Shown: positions 54,840 to 63,220 of the stretch, in pieces
Position numbering within the stretch: the stretch's first letter is position 1
How the letters are laid out: the number at the start of each line of letters is the position of its first letter
Source of the DNA: Clavaria fumosa
Taxonomy: Eukaryota; Basidiomycota; Agaricomycetes; Agaricales; Clavariaceae
Direction: 5' to 3'
Assembly (NCBI GenBank): GCA_951802425.1
Contig: OX637795.1
Span: 3,266,501-3,330,500, forward strand
DNA length: 64,000 nucleotides
The notes under the pieces: model-generated
What the model saw: the letters and a program-made list of their open reading frames with translations, nothing else
Database searches by the model: none
What the model was told of the DNA's origin: nothing
Made by a program: the position numbers and the translations under genes

Positions 54840-55130
54840 TATCAGACTGGGTCTCACACAACTTAAGTGTAAGGTCATGACGACAATACTAAGATAAGGG
54901 GAAAAGAGTACAAAAAAGGAAAAGCGAAAGTACTTATAGCGAACGCTTCGGCACTTGCCGACTTTCCCACGCTCGGACCCTCGGATCACGTGATGCGCCC
55001 AGGCCCCAGGTCATGTGATCTTACATGATTACATAATCCGACCCAGCCACAGGTCATGTGACCTTCCAACAACCCTCCCCAGTTTCTCCACAACTGCACT
55101 TTGGGATGGCTTACATAAGCGATCCTAACA
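54840..55130 (-). repeat. 5' LTR of the gypsy element
   Basis: 291 bp, inserted 21 bp from the end of the copia 5' LTR. The self-primer sequence lies at 54885-54895. Confidence 0.95.
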
Positions 55131-55135
55131 AGACA

Positions 55136-55366
55136 GTCTATTAGCTCAGTCGAAGTACGGACTGAGCTTGTAGTTACCTAAAGACAGTCTATTCTATATT
55201 ATCCTGTTAGAATAGATGTCTAAACGGAAGAGAGAACATTCGTTACTCACAGCTCAGTCGAAGTACGGACTGAGCTGTGCAAAGAGAAAAACACACGGCT
55301 AAAAGACTAATTGAATGTCCGATTGGGTAAGCGGTATTGTAACCGGTAATACCGACAATCTCAACA
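55136..55366 (-). repeat. Main part of the copia 5' LTR
   Basis: 231 of the 252 LTR bases; the other 21 lie at 49561-49581 on the far side of the gypsy insertion. It is followed by the target duplication ATGTG at 55367-55371. Confidence 0.95.
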
Positions 55367-55371
55367 ATGTG

Positions 55372-56852
55372 TAACATAGGAATTGTGTGGTGGAAGAATC
55401 ATTGGAAAATTGTGCCATCATCAGATTGATTGTGCTGCATGTATGTCAAACATAGCTCAATGGCCCATTGATTGAAGTAAAGGTGGTGGGGTCAAATGTG
55501 GGTGGAAATGTTATACAGTGAATCATTTGATAGAAGAGCATGTCGAATTGAGAGATGGTGACTCAATCCATGAGTACTGCAAGATAACGAAATTCGGGTT
55601 CACAACTGTACAGGTGAAATACGACACAGGCGTTTATGCTGTGGTACAAGCCATCTACTATATTATAAGTCGCCAGGGTGTGCTAACTTGCGTTCTGATT
55701 GGTTGAAAAGTCTGGATGCTTACATATGCCACACGCCCTTTTGCTGACAAAGACGTGCTGTGATTGGCTGACTGAGTTTCTAAGCCTTCTGATTGGTCAG
55801 TTAGATGATGTAATAAATTACACGTGGTCTCCTGAAGGTTCTAGAGCGTCGTGTGGACTGTAATGACGGAGTCCAGCGCTGACGCGCTGACGTGTCACTC
55901 TTCAATGTGCTCGAAGCATCTACTCTTTGTTGATTGACTATATATTCCCGCTGGTCCGGTTAATATACTTTTGCACCCGTTTTATTTTGGCCCATATGTC
56001 GGTGCGTGAAATATTTGGTTTTTTTCTGATTTTGGATAACAGCGTTTCTCCTGACGTTGGTGACCCGCACTCTTGCTCGCAGGGAGAGAGAGGCACGGTC
56101 GCCCGTTCTCCAACATGCTCGAAACTTCTCCTGCTCTTCGTTGATCGACCATGTCCCCTGGTATGTTTCAATTACTTTTACTTTTATCCACCCACCACCC
56201 GGCAAGGGCGACGACAATGCACAGCCTGTGCGACATCGACGCATGTTAGGGTGCATGCATGGGGAGTCCAGCGACGATGCAGGTGGTTAGGCACGCCAGG
56301 CCAGTGATGTAGCAGGCCACAACGATGCAAGGTGGGGCTGCGACGACGCAGGGGGTTACGCATGCCGTGCTAGCGATGTTCCAGGGGGTACACACGCCTG
56401 GGCAATGAATACGGACAACGCAGGCCATGGCAACACAGACGTTCGTCGACGGCAAGGGAAGGAGGGAATACTGATGTTGGCGAGGCGTGGGTTGAGTTTA
56501 AATGGGTAGGTGGAGGCCGGGAGGATGACGAGTTGGACGACGAAGCGTGAGAATGGGTCTACGAGGAACCGGAGAAGGAGCCGGTGTGCAAATGAGTTTA
56601 GATGGAGGTGGCGTGATGGGCTCATCGGATGAGTACGCTGGCGCAGTACTCGTGCTTGTGGCTCATGGCAGGTGCTATGACAAATTTAGGCATCAAACCT
56701 TATCGCTATAAGTAGGTGCTTCTCAAGCGCTTTGAACCAAACAAGTCGTGCAGTGTGCCAGACAGTAGAGACAAGTGCACTGGGAGGCCGAAACGCCGAA
56801 TGGAAAGAAGGATATGGTTTTGGTAGTAAATTGGTACCAGGAGAAAGAACAG
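55372..56852. other. Intergenic region with a CCAAT-box cluster and low-order repeats
   Basis: No gene is recognised. Three inverted CCAAT motifs in similar context (CTGATTGGTTG about 55697, GTGATTGGCTG about 55763, CTGATTGGTCAG about 55789) suggest a former promoter. From 56215 to 56440 there are imperfect repeats built on GCGACGATGCAGG...GGTTA.GCA..CC. Positions 43541-43655 and 55372 onward were contiguous before the copia insertion. Confidence 0.4.
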
Positions 56853-56889
56853 TCAGTGCCACCATTGCAGCATGAAGGAAGCCTCACTT

Positions 56890-57130
56890 TTCACGCGTGC
56901 ACTCGTGTTGCAGGAAGAGACCCGCCTTCGACGCTGTGATGGGAAGGGCAGGCGGCGCAACGCGGGCAGGATCGCTAGCGGCAATTTCGCGGTGGTCCCA
57001 CCATGCGAGATAGCTCTTGATATGCCTGTCGTACACCTTCGCCTCAGGCTGCTTTCACTCTGCTCCTGGTCTACCATCTTGAGGCGCAGGGCGTCGGACT
57101 CCCTCTCGAGGACGTCCTTGGAGTAACGTG
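56890..57130 (-). pseudogene. Frameshifted fragment of a Crypton/Ndc10-like recombinase-fold gene
   Basis: On the minus strand one frame reads VYDRHIKSYLAWWDHREIA, then a spacer, then PITASKAGLFLQHECTREK. This matches the conserved N-terminal SAM-like part of fungal Crypton/Ndc10-type proteins as I remember it (xxxY...W, PITA.K...FL..E.TR). The upstream piece RLKMVDQEQSESSLRR is in another frame, one base off. Only about 80 residues remain and no catalytic domain follows. It is a relic; the family assignment is from memory of the motif. Confidence 0.45.
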
Positions 57131-57386
57131 TTCGCGGGGAGACGGCGAGGGTGTAAGGCTTGTAGCTGGAAACAGGAGCCTCAAACAGTACCACGTCGAG
57201 CGAGGGCGTTGCGGCGTTGGCACGACAGAATCCGTCGACACCGCATTTTGGGGTGGGGCCTTGACGAGGGCGAGAACCGGCTGGGTTCAGAGGCGAGAGA
57301 GAAGAGTGCTCAGTGGGGTCAGGGAACACCCAGCAAGGCCTCCGTACGGCATGGGAGACCTGCCGAAGGGGGGTTCAGAATCCATC

Positions 57387-58004
57387 TCAGACCCATCCAC
57401 ATCCGTGTCCACTCAACCCGCCCACTTCATCTCCAGCAGACTGTCTATGCTGGAAGGGTGGTGGACTGCCAGAATCCCAGAAAGACGACGTCACCTTCCA
57501 CTCAGACTGCTCGGGGTAACCGAGCACTGCATTCTCCTTCTCTCGAACATGCCCAGGCAAGCCAAAAACATCCGAAACCTCAATTCCCTCTTCTGCGCGT
57601 CCATGGATAGACGTCCGCTCATCATCGGGTTTACGGAGTTTCCCGCCTTTGCCTCTGACTTCGTGCAGATACGTACTCCTCGCCCACTTTTTCGTAGACC
57701 TCGGCATGGTTCCCACCCCACCGTAAGGCGAAATATGATTCGCTCCTTGACCCTGAGAATTTGATCTAAATAAAGGCTGGGCACGTCCCAGACCCAGTAT
57801 CGAGAGAACCGTATGATGGTGCTGTCCGGTAGGCGTCACAGGTTGGTTGTGCGCATGAACCTGTCTCGGGCTTGCAGCACGGAGCGAGGATGTCCTTGAC
57901 CGAATCTGTGGCGCGTAATGTCGCTTGCCTGACTTGGGTTCTAATTGTGTCCCCCAAACAGGCGATTGCGATGGGAACTGCACCTCGACTTCTATCTTTT
58001 TCAT
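57387..58004 (-). CDS. Unrecognised open frame, 205 codons
   Basis: An open frame with an ATG start and no recognisable domain. The composition is rich in Ser, Gly, Arg and His, with a Gly/Lys-rich stretch (HEVRGKGGKLRKPDDE). It lies between the Crypton-like relic and the SUN-protein fragment, so it could be a piece of either gene or chance. A true gene is not demonstrated. Confidence 0.2.
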   Translation of the reverse strand: MKKIEVEVQFPSQSPVWGTQLEPKSGKRHYAPQIRSRTSSLRAASPRQVHAHNQPVTPTGQHHHTVLSILGLGRAQPLFRSNSQGQGANHISPYGGVGTMPRSTKKWARSTYLHEVRGKGGKLRKPDDERTSIHGRAEEGIEVSDVFGLPGHVREKENAVLGYPEQSEWKVTSSFWDSGSPPPFQHRQSAGDEVGGLSGHGCGWV

Positions 58005-58204
58005 TTTTCATAAACGCAGTTCGGTAGTCCCGAAGCAATGCATCTTACCTGTCCCGCTATCCTGTGCCCGCTGCTTAGTCCCATTTGGGGTTGGACTTCG
58101 GCTCCTGAGTCGCTTGACCCAGGCTCCGCTAAAGCTGAGGTTCCTCCGGCCCCATTCCCTCATTGAGTTATTGAATACTGGATGGAGGCCGTGTTCCATG
58201 GAGA

Positions 58205-58800
58205 TCAGAGCTTCGCCTCTTGAAGAGCCATGAACACCAATACAGTCAGCAGGAAGCAAAGCTGAGTGATTCCAAGCCGCTTTTTAAGGACGATCTGTTG
58301 TAATGGGGTAGAAGAAATAGGCGAGATGAAAAAAAAATCAGTTACGCACCCCATCTGCAAGATAATTGATTTGGGAGAGCAGTTCTCCATGTTCCAACTC
58401 CAATCTCCTTCGCTGCCTCTTCCACTCTTGTACAGTTCTTTGGTACATCTGCACTTGAGCTTTTGCCTGTGGGATCCGTCAGCTATGAACAACACACGAA
58501 TAGCAAAAAGAATCCCACAATCCCTTTCAGCCTTCCAACGTCCTCCCCGAGCCTCAGAACTTCACGGACACCAGCAGTCTGCTCCTCCACATATCGCGCA
58601 TACTGTAGAGGGTATCATTCGCCTCGAGGGCCGTAAGGCGGTTCATTATCGTACGATAGATTGATTCGCCACCGGTGGTTTTGGGGATGGGCGCAGCGAC
58701 AAGCGGCGGCGGTATGTAAGCGATCGGTGCAACGGTAGTGGCGGAGCGAGAAGTTGGAAGAAGGTATTTCAGAAGTGACGCTGTGGTGCAGGTCCGTGTC
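58205..58800 (-). pseudogene. C-terminal part of an Slp1-like SUN-domain membrane protein, frameshifted
   Basis: Pieces on the minus strand, in order: GGESIYRTIMNRLTALEAND (about 58670-58600), YARYVEEQTAGVREVLRLGE in a frame shifted by one base, a GT-AG intron, AKAQVQMYQRTVQEWKRQRR (58470-58360, coiled coil), another intron, then LKKRLGITQLCFLLTVLVFMAL (a transmembrane helix, about 58290-58230). This order of TALE.N..LY.RYVEEQ, coiled coil and a final membrane helix is what I recall from fungal Slp1/Osp1-type SUN proteins of the ER. The SUN domain itself should lie upstream (above 58800), and I do not find it. The frameshift and missing domain indicate a decayed fragment. Confidence 0.5.
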
Positions 58801-59273
58801 CGTTGACATGGCTATATTCGCGGAGATTGAAGCCGATGACGATGAGGGAATACTGTAGTTGTAGTGGATGCAATGGAATAGCTGGTGATGGAAAACGTAT
58901 GCCAAGATGCAATGAACGATATATTTGCTTCTTGGATCGTCAACGTGCCATTCCCTTCGTGGGTGCTCGATGTGGTCTGCGCGTTGTGGGAAGTGGTGGA
59001 TGGCTCCGGGAGGTGCGGGGCAGTTTCTGTTGTAGACCCCGAGGACGGCACTTCGGAGTTGTTCACGCCTGGTATTTCCAGATTCTTCCGCCTCTTATCA
59101 CGTGATAGCATTAGTCAGCTAGCTTGGCGGTTCTTGTAACTTCCACCGACGCCATTGTCGAGCGTACCTGTTGTGCCGCCCTTGTTTTTTCTGCCTTTGT
59201 TCATGTGTTATAGCACTCGGAAAAGAAAACTTCCTCAGCAAAACATCACGAATCGATCAATCGCCAAACGGAA

Positions 59274-59735
59274 ATGCGTCTAACAGGTGATGCGCTTCTG
59301 AGACGGTGGCATAGAATGTTGGGTCTATCACGGCAATCACCACCGTCCTGGTACCGAGACCGACTTCGGGAGGAATTACGGGAACGCCGGACCGCAAATA
59401 CACCCTGGCAGATGCTCAGCGAGACATCGGACGTCTTCTTTTCCATCAGTCGAGCTCAGTACGATGGTTTTCCCGTCCGGAAGTTGCCCCCCTTTATTGC
59501 CTCTCGCCATGTCCTGGTGTACGCGTACATGCTGGCAAAGTACACTTTGCGTTGGAAATTCTACCGAACAACCGCTATCCTCTGCAACGCTCCTCATCAC
59601 GACCTGGTGCGTGAGGTGGTAAATCCCAGCAAAGACCACAAGCTATACGAAGTCGCTTCCCGTCACCAGATCGATCCGGTGGAATTCGAGCGAGTTGGTC
59701 GTCAACTGCGACGAGTATGGCCTCTTCTCCCGTAG
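59274..59735 (+). CDS. Conserved fungal protein of unknown function, 153 aa
   Basis: An uninterrupted frame with motifs I recognise from a short, strongly conserved fungal family: RWHRMLGL, SETSDVFFSISRAQYDGFPVRKLP, YMLAKYTLRWKFYRTAA-like, NAPHHDLVREVVNPSKDHKL, and RQLRRVWPLLP at the end. Its function is not known to me. Length and ends agree with the family. It lies between transposon and gene relics, so it may itself be a duplicated or carried copy. Confidence 0.55.
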   Translation: MRLTGDALLRRWHRMLGLSRQSPPSWYRDRLREELRERRTANTPWQMLSETSDVFFSISRAQYDGFPVRKLPPFIASRHVLVYAYMLAKYTLRWKFYRTTAILCNAPHHDLVREVVNPSKDHKLYEVASRHQIDPVEFERVGRQLRRVWPLLP

Positions 59736-59794
59736 AAATGTGCTTCCGGAGGTCGTCAGGCTCAAGGGTTTAGGGTTTTTGAGGAAGGACTCGA

Positions 59795-60390
59795 GTGGGA
59801 CGTCGCACAGTGGTCTGACGAGTGTTCTGCAGAGCGGGGTAAAGGAAAAGATATCGAGTGGGTGTGGAGTATTCCTGACGACAAATGGAAGCTGGAGATG
59901 GTCACAACTTACAAAGCTGGAAAGCAGATGAGAGTGATGTTGGAGCACTGGGGAAAGGTCTAAACTGTTTCTTTTGGCTCGCGACTTTCAGTATAAAAAG
60001 CATGGGTCTTGCCAACTCCTATATCGAGGTCCTTGAAGCCAGAGTCCTAGAACACTATTATGACGGTCTCATTTTCATGCAAGACAATGCCCGTTTAAGG
60101 AGAATGGGATTGACAACACCGACTAGCCCCCCTATTCCCCTGACCTCAACTCCATTGAACATGCTTGGCATGCTCTCAAAGTTTTGACAGCCAAAATGTT
60201 CCTGGAAGTCATGAACACTTCAGGAGGATTCGGAGGAGAATAGGGTGGCCATAGAGAGCGCGTTGTGCAAGGCATGGGATGCTCTGTCGGACTCTCATTT
60301 TCAGTCCTTAGTAGAGGTATGCCGGACCCGGATTGAGGCGGTAATTGCAGCAAATGGGTGGCATACAAATGACCAAACACCCATTTCGTT
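59795..60390 (+). pseudogene. Tc1/mariner transposase relic
   Basis: Pieces in different frames: QWSDECSAERGKGKDIEWVW (second catalytic region, WSDE) near 59810-59880; KKHGSCQLLYRGP-like and IEVLEARVL, GLIFMQDNA (near 60065-60095); PPYSPDLNSIEHAWHALK (near 60125-60180); and ALCKAWDALSDSHFQSLVE with RIEAVIAANGWHTN (60260-60370). The order WSDE, MQDNA, YSPDLN.IEH, GWHT is that of Tc1 DD34E transposases. Frameshifts and a missing N-terminus make it dead. Confidence 0.85.
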
Positions 60391-60391
60391 A

Positions 60392-61090
60392 CAGCCATTT
60401 GCGGAACTTAGGGCGCCATGTGAAATTTCCAAATTTGAATGAAATTTCTCCTGCAAGCTCTAGCAAGCTCAAATCGTGTCGGATCCGAAAACGAAATATA
60501 CCAGCGTGTTCGCATTAAAATGCGCAGGAGATAGTGCCTTTAAATATAAGAAAATGCGTAATTTTGAATGAGTTATCATTTCATACCCATTTAGCACGAC
60601 AACCGCGATAACTTGGCCAAAACCCGTTCTAACCTTCTAAAAATGTATTTCTGGGGGCCTGTGGAGTGACTCTAGACCTTTGTGTATTTATTTTGACAAC
60701 CGGACAGCTGGGGATGAGTGATGGTCATTCTTAATCATGACAAATGCTTGAAAACTCGACTGCAAAATACTGAGCGGTTCAATTCTTAATTATACATGAC
60801 AGAGGGCTAGAGGTGCATTATGGCTCCTCACAAATACATTTTTAGAAGGCTAGAACGGGTTTTGGCCAAGTTATCGCAGTTCTCGTGCTAAATGGGTATG
60901 AAATGATAACTGTTTCAAAATTACGCATTTTCTCATATTTAAAGGCACTATCTCCTGCGCATTTTAATGCGAACACGCTGGTATATTTCGTTTTCAGATC
61001 CGACACGATTTGAGCTTGCTAGAGCTTGCAGGAGAAATTTCATTCAAATGTGGAAATTTCACATGGCGCCCTAAGTTCCGCAAATGGTTG
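60392..61090. mobile_element. Foldback/MITE-like element with 259-bp inverted arms
   Basis: Arm 60392-60650 and arm 60832-61090 are inverse complements with only about nine or ten differences, separated by about 181 bases. The ends start CAGCCATTTGCGGAAC and CAACCATTTGCGGAAC and are flanked by TA on both sides (60390-60391 and 61091-61092), as for Tc1/mariner. It follows directly on the Tc1 transposase relic and may be its duplicated 3' end. Confidence 0.85.
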
Positions 61091-61114
61091 TAATATACGA
61101 GTCTAGTAAGACAG

Positions 61115-63220
61115 TCAGGGCAGATGCGTCGTGTTGAATAGACGGTTGCCAGTGTCGGTGGTGCCTCTGCCAGTGAACCTGTTGCCGGAGAGACGAAGTG
61201 CAACAAGACTGAGTTTTGCGTGACGGGCGAGTGCCTGGATGAGACCGCCCCCGGAAACGGACTGGGCCTGGGCGACGCCGGCAATAACCACGATGCGAAT
61301 AGTGGCATGTAGATTGCGGACGTGTTGTACGAACTGCACCACCGTCTTGCCGCTATTCACCACCGAATCTACCAGCACTACGGTGAGCTGTCCCTGCAGG
61401 TGATGGAGCATGATGTCATCGGGATGGCTGGCGTGGACGAACATGGCGAGCGGGAAGGCGTCGTTGACGCCGAGGGCCATGGCTTCTCCGCCGCGCATCA
61501 GCGCCACAATCGATGTCCGCTGCTCGTGTAAAAGCCGATAGCCGCTGGTCTGATGGCCCTGTACATGCGAAATTGGATACTCCTCCATCCCAATCATTTC
61601 CGCCAAGAATTCCGTCGCCAGATACCATCCGACACGGCGATGGGCTTCCCGCAGGACCGGGCCGGCAACCTTTGCATCGCGCATCGGCGTCATGAGCAGC
61701 TTGGCGGCATTTCTGTCTGTTGCATGGAGTACTTGAAGAGGATGTCGACTGCGGTGGTGGATAATAGAATCGATAAACTCGGGGTCCATGAGCTGGATTA
61801 GGGGAAGCTTGGTGGTGTCCAGACGTGGTGACGCATTGCTGGGCAGCAAAGCTTGTCGTGCTCGAAGACCGCCATTGTCAATGGCGTTTAATAATGCCGC
61901 GTCCATGGTCTTACTCCTGGTCTGCTCCTCGCCGACTACAACAATGGCTTGATCTGCCTTGCTCAACATTGGCAAGTCCAGCACACTATCTCCAAACGCC
62001 CAAATGTGCATGTGGTGGATATCTCTTAAACGGGCGACCATGGCGGCCTTCACTGCAGCAGTAACGACGAACCCGTCTGCGATGCGTCCCCCGCCGATGA
62101 CTTTCACTGTCTTGGATAGACCTTCTCTCTCCAGCACCTTGTCCCAGACACGACGCACCCCACAGCTAACAATCACCGTGCCAACATGTTCTTGTTCTGC
62201 TACCAGTCGCAACAAGGACACAAACTCGGGATGCATGGTCACCGCCGATGCCACGTCTTGGCAGAGAGCATCAAACTCTTGATCGTCGGCCGTCTCTTCA
62301 TACAGTAATGTGGCTTGACGAAAGGCGGTGTACGAGTAACCCAATGGGCTGCTGAATAACGTCTTCAGCGGACAATCTTCACCCCTTGGCCGCCGAGAGT
62401 TGGAGACCCTCTCCCAGAACAACGCGCCAGTGTCCTCTGCAGCCAACGTCCTGTCAGCGTCCATGACCAACACCGTCTCCAGCTGGCCTTGGCCAGCGAC
62501 AAGGGCCTCATCCAGCCTGCTTTCAGCGTGGGACAGGTTGTACTTCTCGGTATGATGCCAGAAATCGCGTAGCAGCGTCGAGACTTTGTTCAGCAACGTC
62601 GGGTGAGGGGATACGAGCGAGAACAAAATGCCGTGATGGCGGCAGAGACGGCGGAGCTGGGTCTGTTCGGCTTGCTGCCACTTGCGTAAATGGGCGACCG
62701 ATGAAGACGGGCGACTTCTTTCCGTGTCATCTAGATGACGTTGCGCGATGACCTCGGCAGGAACGTCCAAGTATAGTATGTGCGTGAACGTGTCTAGGTC
62801 ATTTTGAGTATACACTGGCCATCCGGCTTCCTCCTCCTCGGGCCAGAACATGAAATGTCCAGCGACAACTGCAACTTGTCCGCTGTCGGCGCATTTCTTT
62901 CCAATCATGTCGATAGCAAGTTGGCGCCAATGCACCTTCTCTCGCTCCTCCAGTTTCTGAAATGCGTCGAGACCGCCGGGAACAACAGTGGCAATCATCT
63001 TAGAGCCTTCGTAGAACGTGAAATACTCTTGTCCGAGTTCTTGCTTCAGCTGGTCCAGCAGAAACGTCTTACCGGAGCCGGGAACTCCGTATAGGCCGAC
63101 AACCACTGCTTTGTTGTTGGAAGCAGACCAACTTTCAAGGGCTGTCGATTGGTTCGGCTGAGGATCCGCCGTTGGGCCCGGCATGCTGCTTGATGCGTTC
63201 TCGCAGTTGATAGGCATCAT
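61115..63220 (-). CDS. P-loop kinase - HAD phosphatase - uracil phosphoribosyltransferase fusion, 701 aa
   Basis: Three domains in one uninterrupted frame. An N-terminal P-loop kinase-like domain has GLYGVPGSGKT (residues 42-52) and an Asp-rich lid region. A HAD-type hydrolase has VLVMDADRT (Asp254, Asp256), VSCGVRRVWDKVL and AFGDSVLDLPML. The C-terminal phosphoribosyltransferase resembles uracil phosphoribosyltransferase, with LMTPMRDAK (about 509-517) and the PRPP loop VVLVDSVVNSGKTV (614-627). Fungi are known to carry such fusions; a role in nucleobase salvage is inferred. The HAD second Asp is followed by Arg-Thr (DADRT), a usable DxDxT variant. The gene looks functional and is the only clearly housekeeping-like gene of the right end. 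Its stop lies 25 bases from the foldback element. Confidence 0.85.
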   Translation of the reverse strand: MMPINCENASSSMPGPTADPQPNQSTALESWSASNNKAVVVGLYGVPGSGKTFLLDQLKQELGQEYFTFYEGSKMIATVVPGGLDAFQKLEEREKVHWRQLAIDMIGKKCADSGQVAVVAGHFMFWPEEEEAGWPVYTQNDLDTFTHILYLDVPAEVIAQRHLDDTERSRPSSSVAHLRKWQQAEQTQLRRLCRHHGILFSLVSPHPTLLNKVSTLLRDFWHHTEKYNLSHAESRLDEALVAGQGQLETVLVMDADRTLAAEDTGALFWERVSNSRRPRGEDCPLKTLFSSPLGYSYTAFRQATLLYEETADDQEFDALCQDVASAVTMHPEFVSLLRLVAEQEHVGTVIVSCGVRRVWDKVLEREGLSKTVKVIGGGRIADGFVVTAAVKAAMVARLRDIHHMHIWAFGDSVLDLPMLSKADQAIVVVGEEQTRSKTMDAALLNAIDNGGLRARQALLPSNASPRLDTTKLPLIQLMDPEFIDSIIHHRSRHPLQVLHATDRNAAKLLMTPMRDAKVAGPVLREAHRRVGWYLATEFLAEMIGMEEYPISHVQGHQTSGYRLLHEQRTSIVALMRGGEAMALGVNDAFPLAMFVHASHPDDIMLHHLQGQLTVVLVDSVVNSGKTVVQFVQHVRNLHATIRIVVIAGVAQAQSVSGGGLIQALARHAKLSLVALRLSGNRFTGRGTTDTGNRLFNTTHLP

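Larger units (their letters stand above)
49582..55130 (-). mobile_element. Chromodomain Ty3/gypsy retrotransposon, intact, 5549 bp
   Basis: The 291-bp LTRs (49582-49872 and 54840-55130) differ at one visible position (AAGCG versus AAGTG). The target duplication AGACA is at 49577-49581 and 55131-55135, inside the copia 5' LTR. One uninterrupted polyprotein frame lies between. The primer-binding site is self-complementary to the LTR. A purine-rich tract (AAGAGGGGGG on the minus strand) adjoins the 3' LTR. The features place it in the Tf1/sushi group of chromoviruses. It looks potentially active. Confidence 0.95.
43661..55366 (-). mobile_element. Ty1/copia retrotransposon, interrupted by two nested insertions
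   Basis: Bounded by the 5-bp target duplication ATGTG (43656-43660 and 55367-55371). The 3' LTR is 43661-43912. The 5' LTR is 55136-55366 plus 49561-49581, split by the gypsy element. Both are 252 bp, and I read them as identical. Order on the minus strand: 5' LTR, primer-binding site, gag-pol frame (interrupted by a CACTA-like element), purine-rich tract next to 43913, 3' LTR. The domain order protease-integrase-RT-RNase H is the copia order. Confidence 0.95.

Noticed and set aside
57128..57764. Plus-strand frames of 160 and 167 codons
   Set aside because: They overlap each other and minus-strand relics, with no domain or splice support.
59769..59785. AGGGTTTAGGGTTT as a telomere remnant
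   Set aside because: Only two units, inside a region of transposon debris; too short to support a telomeric origin.
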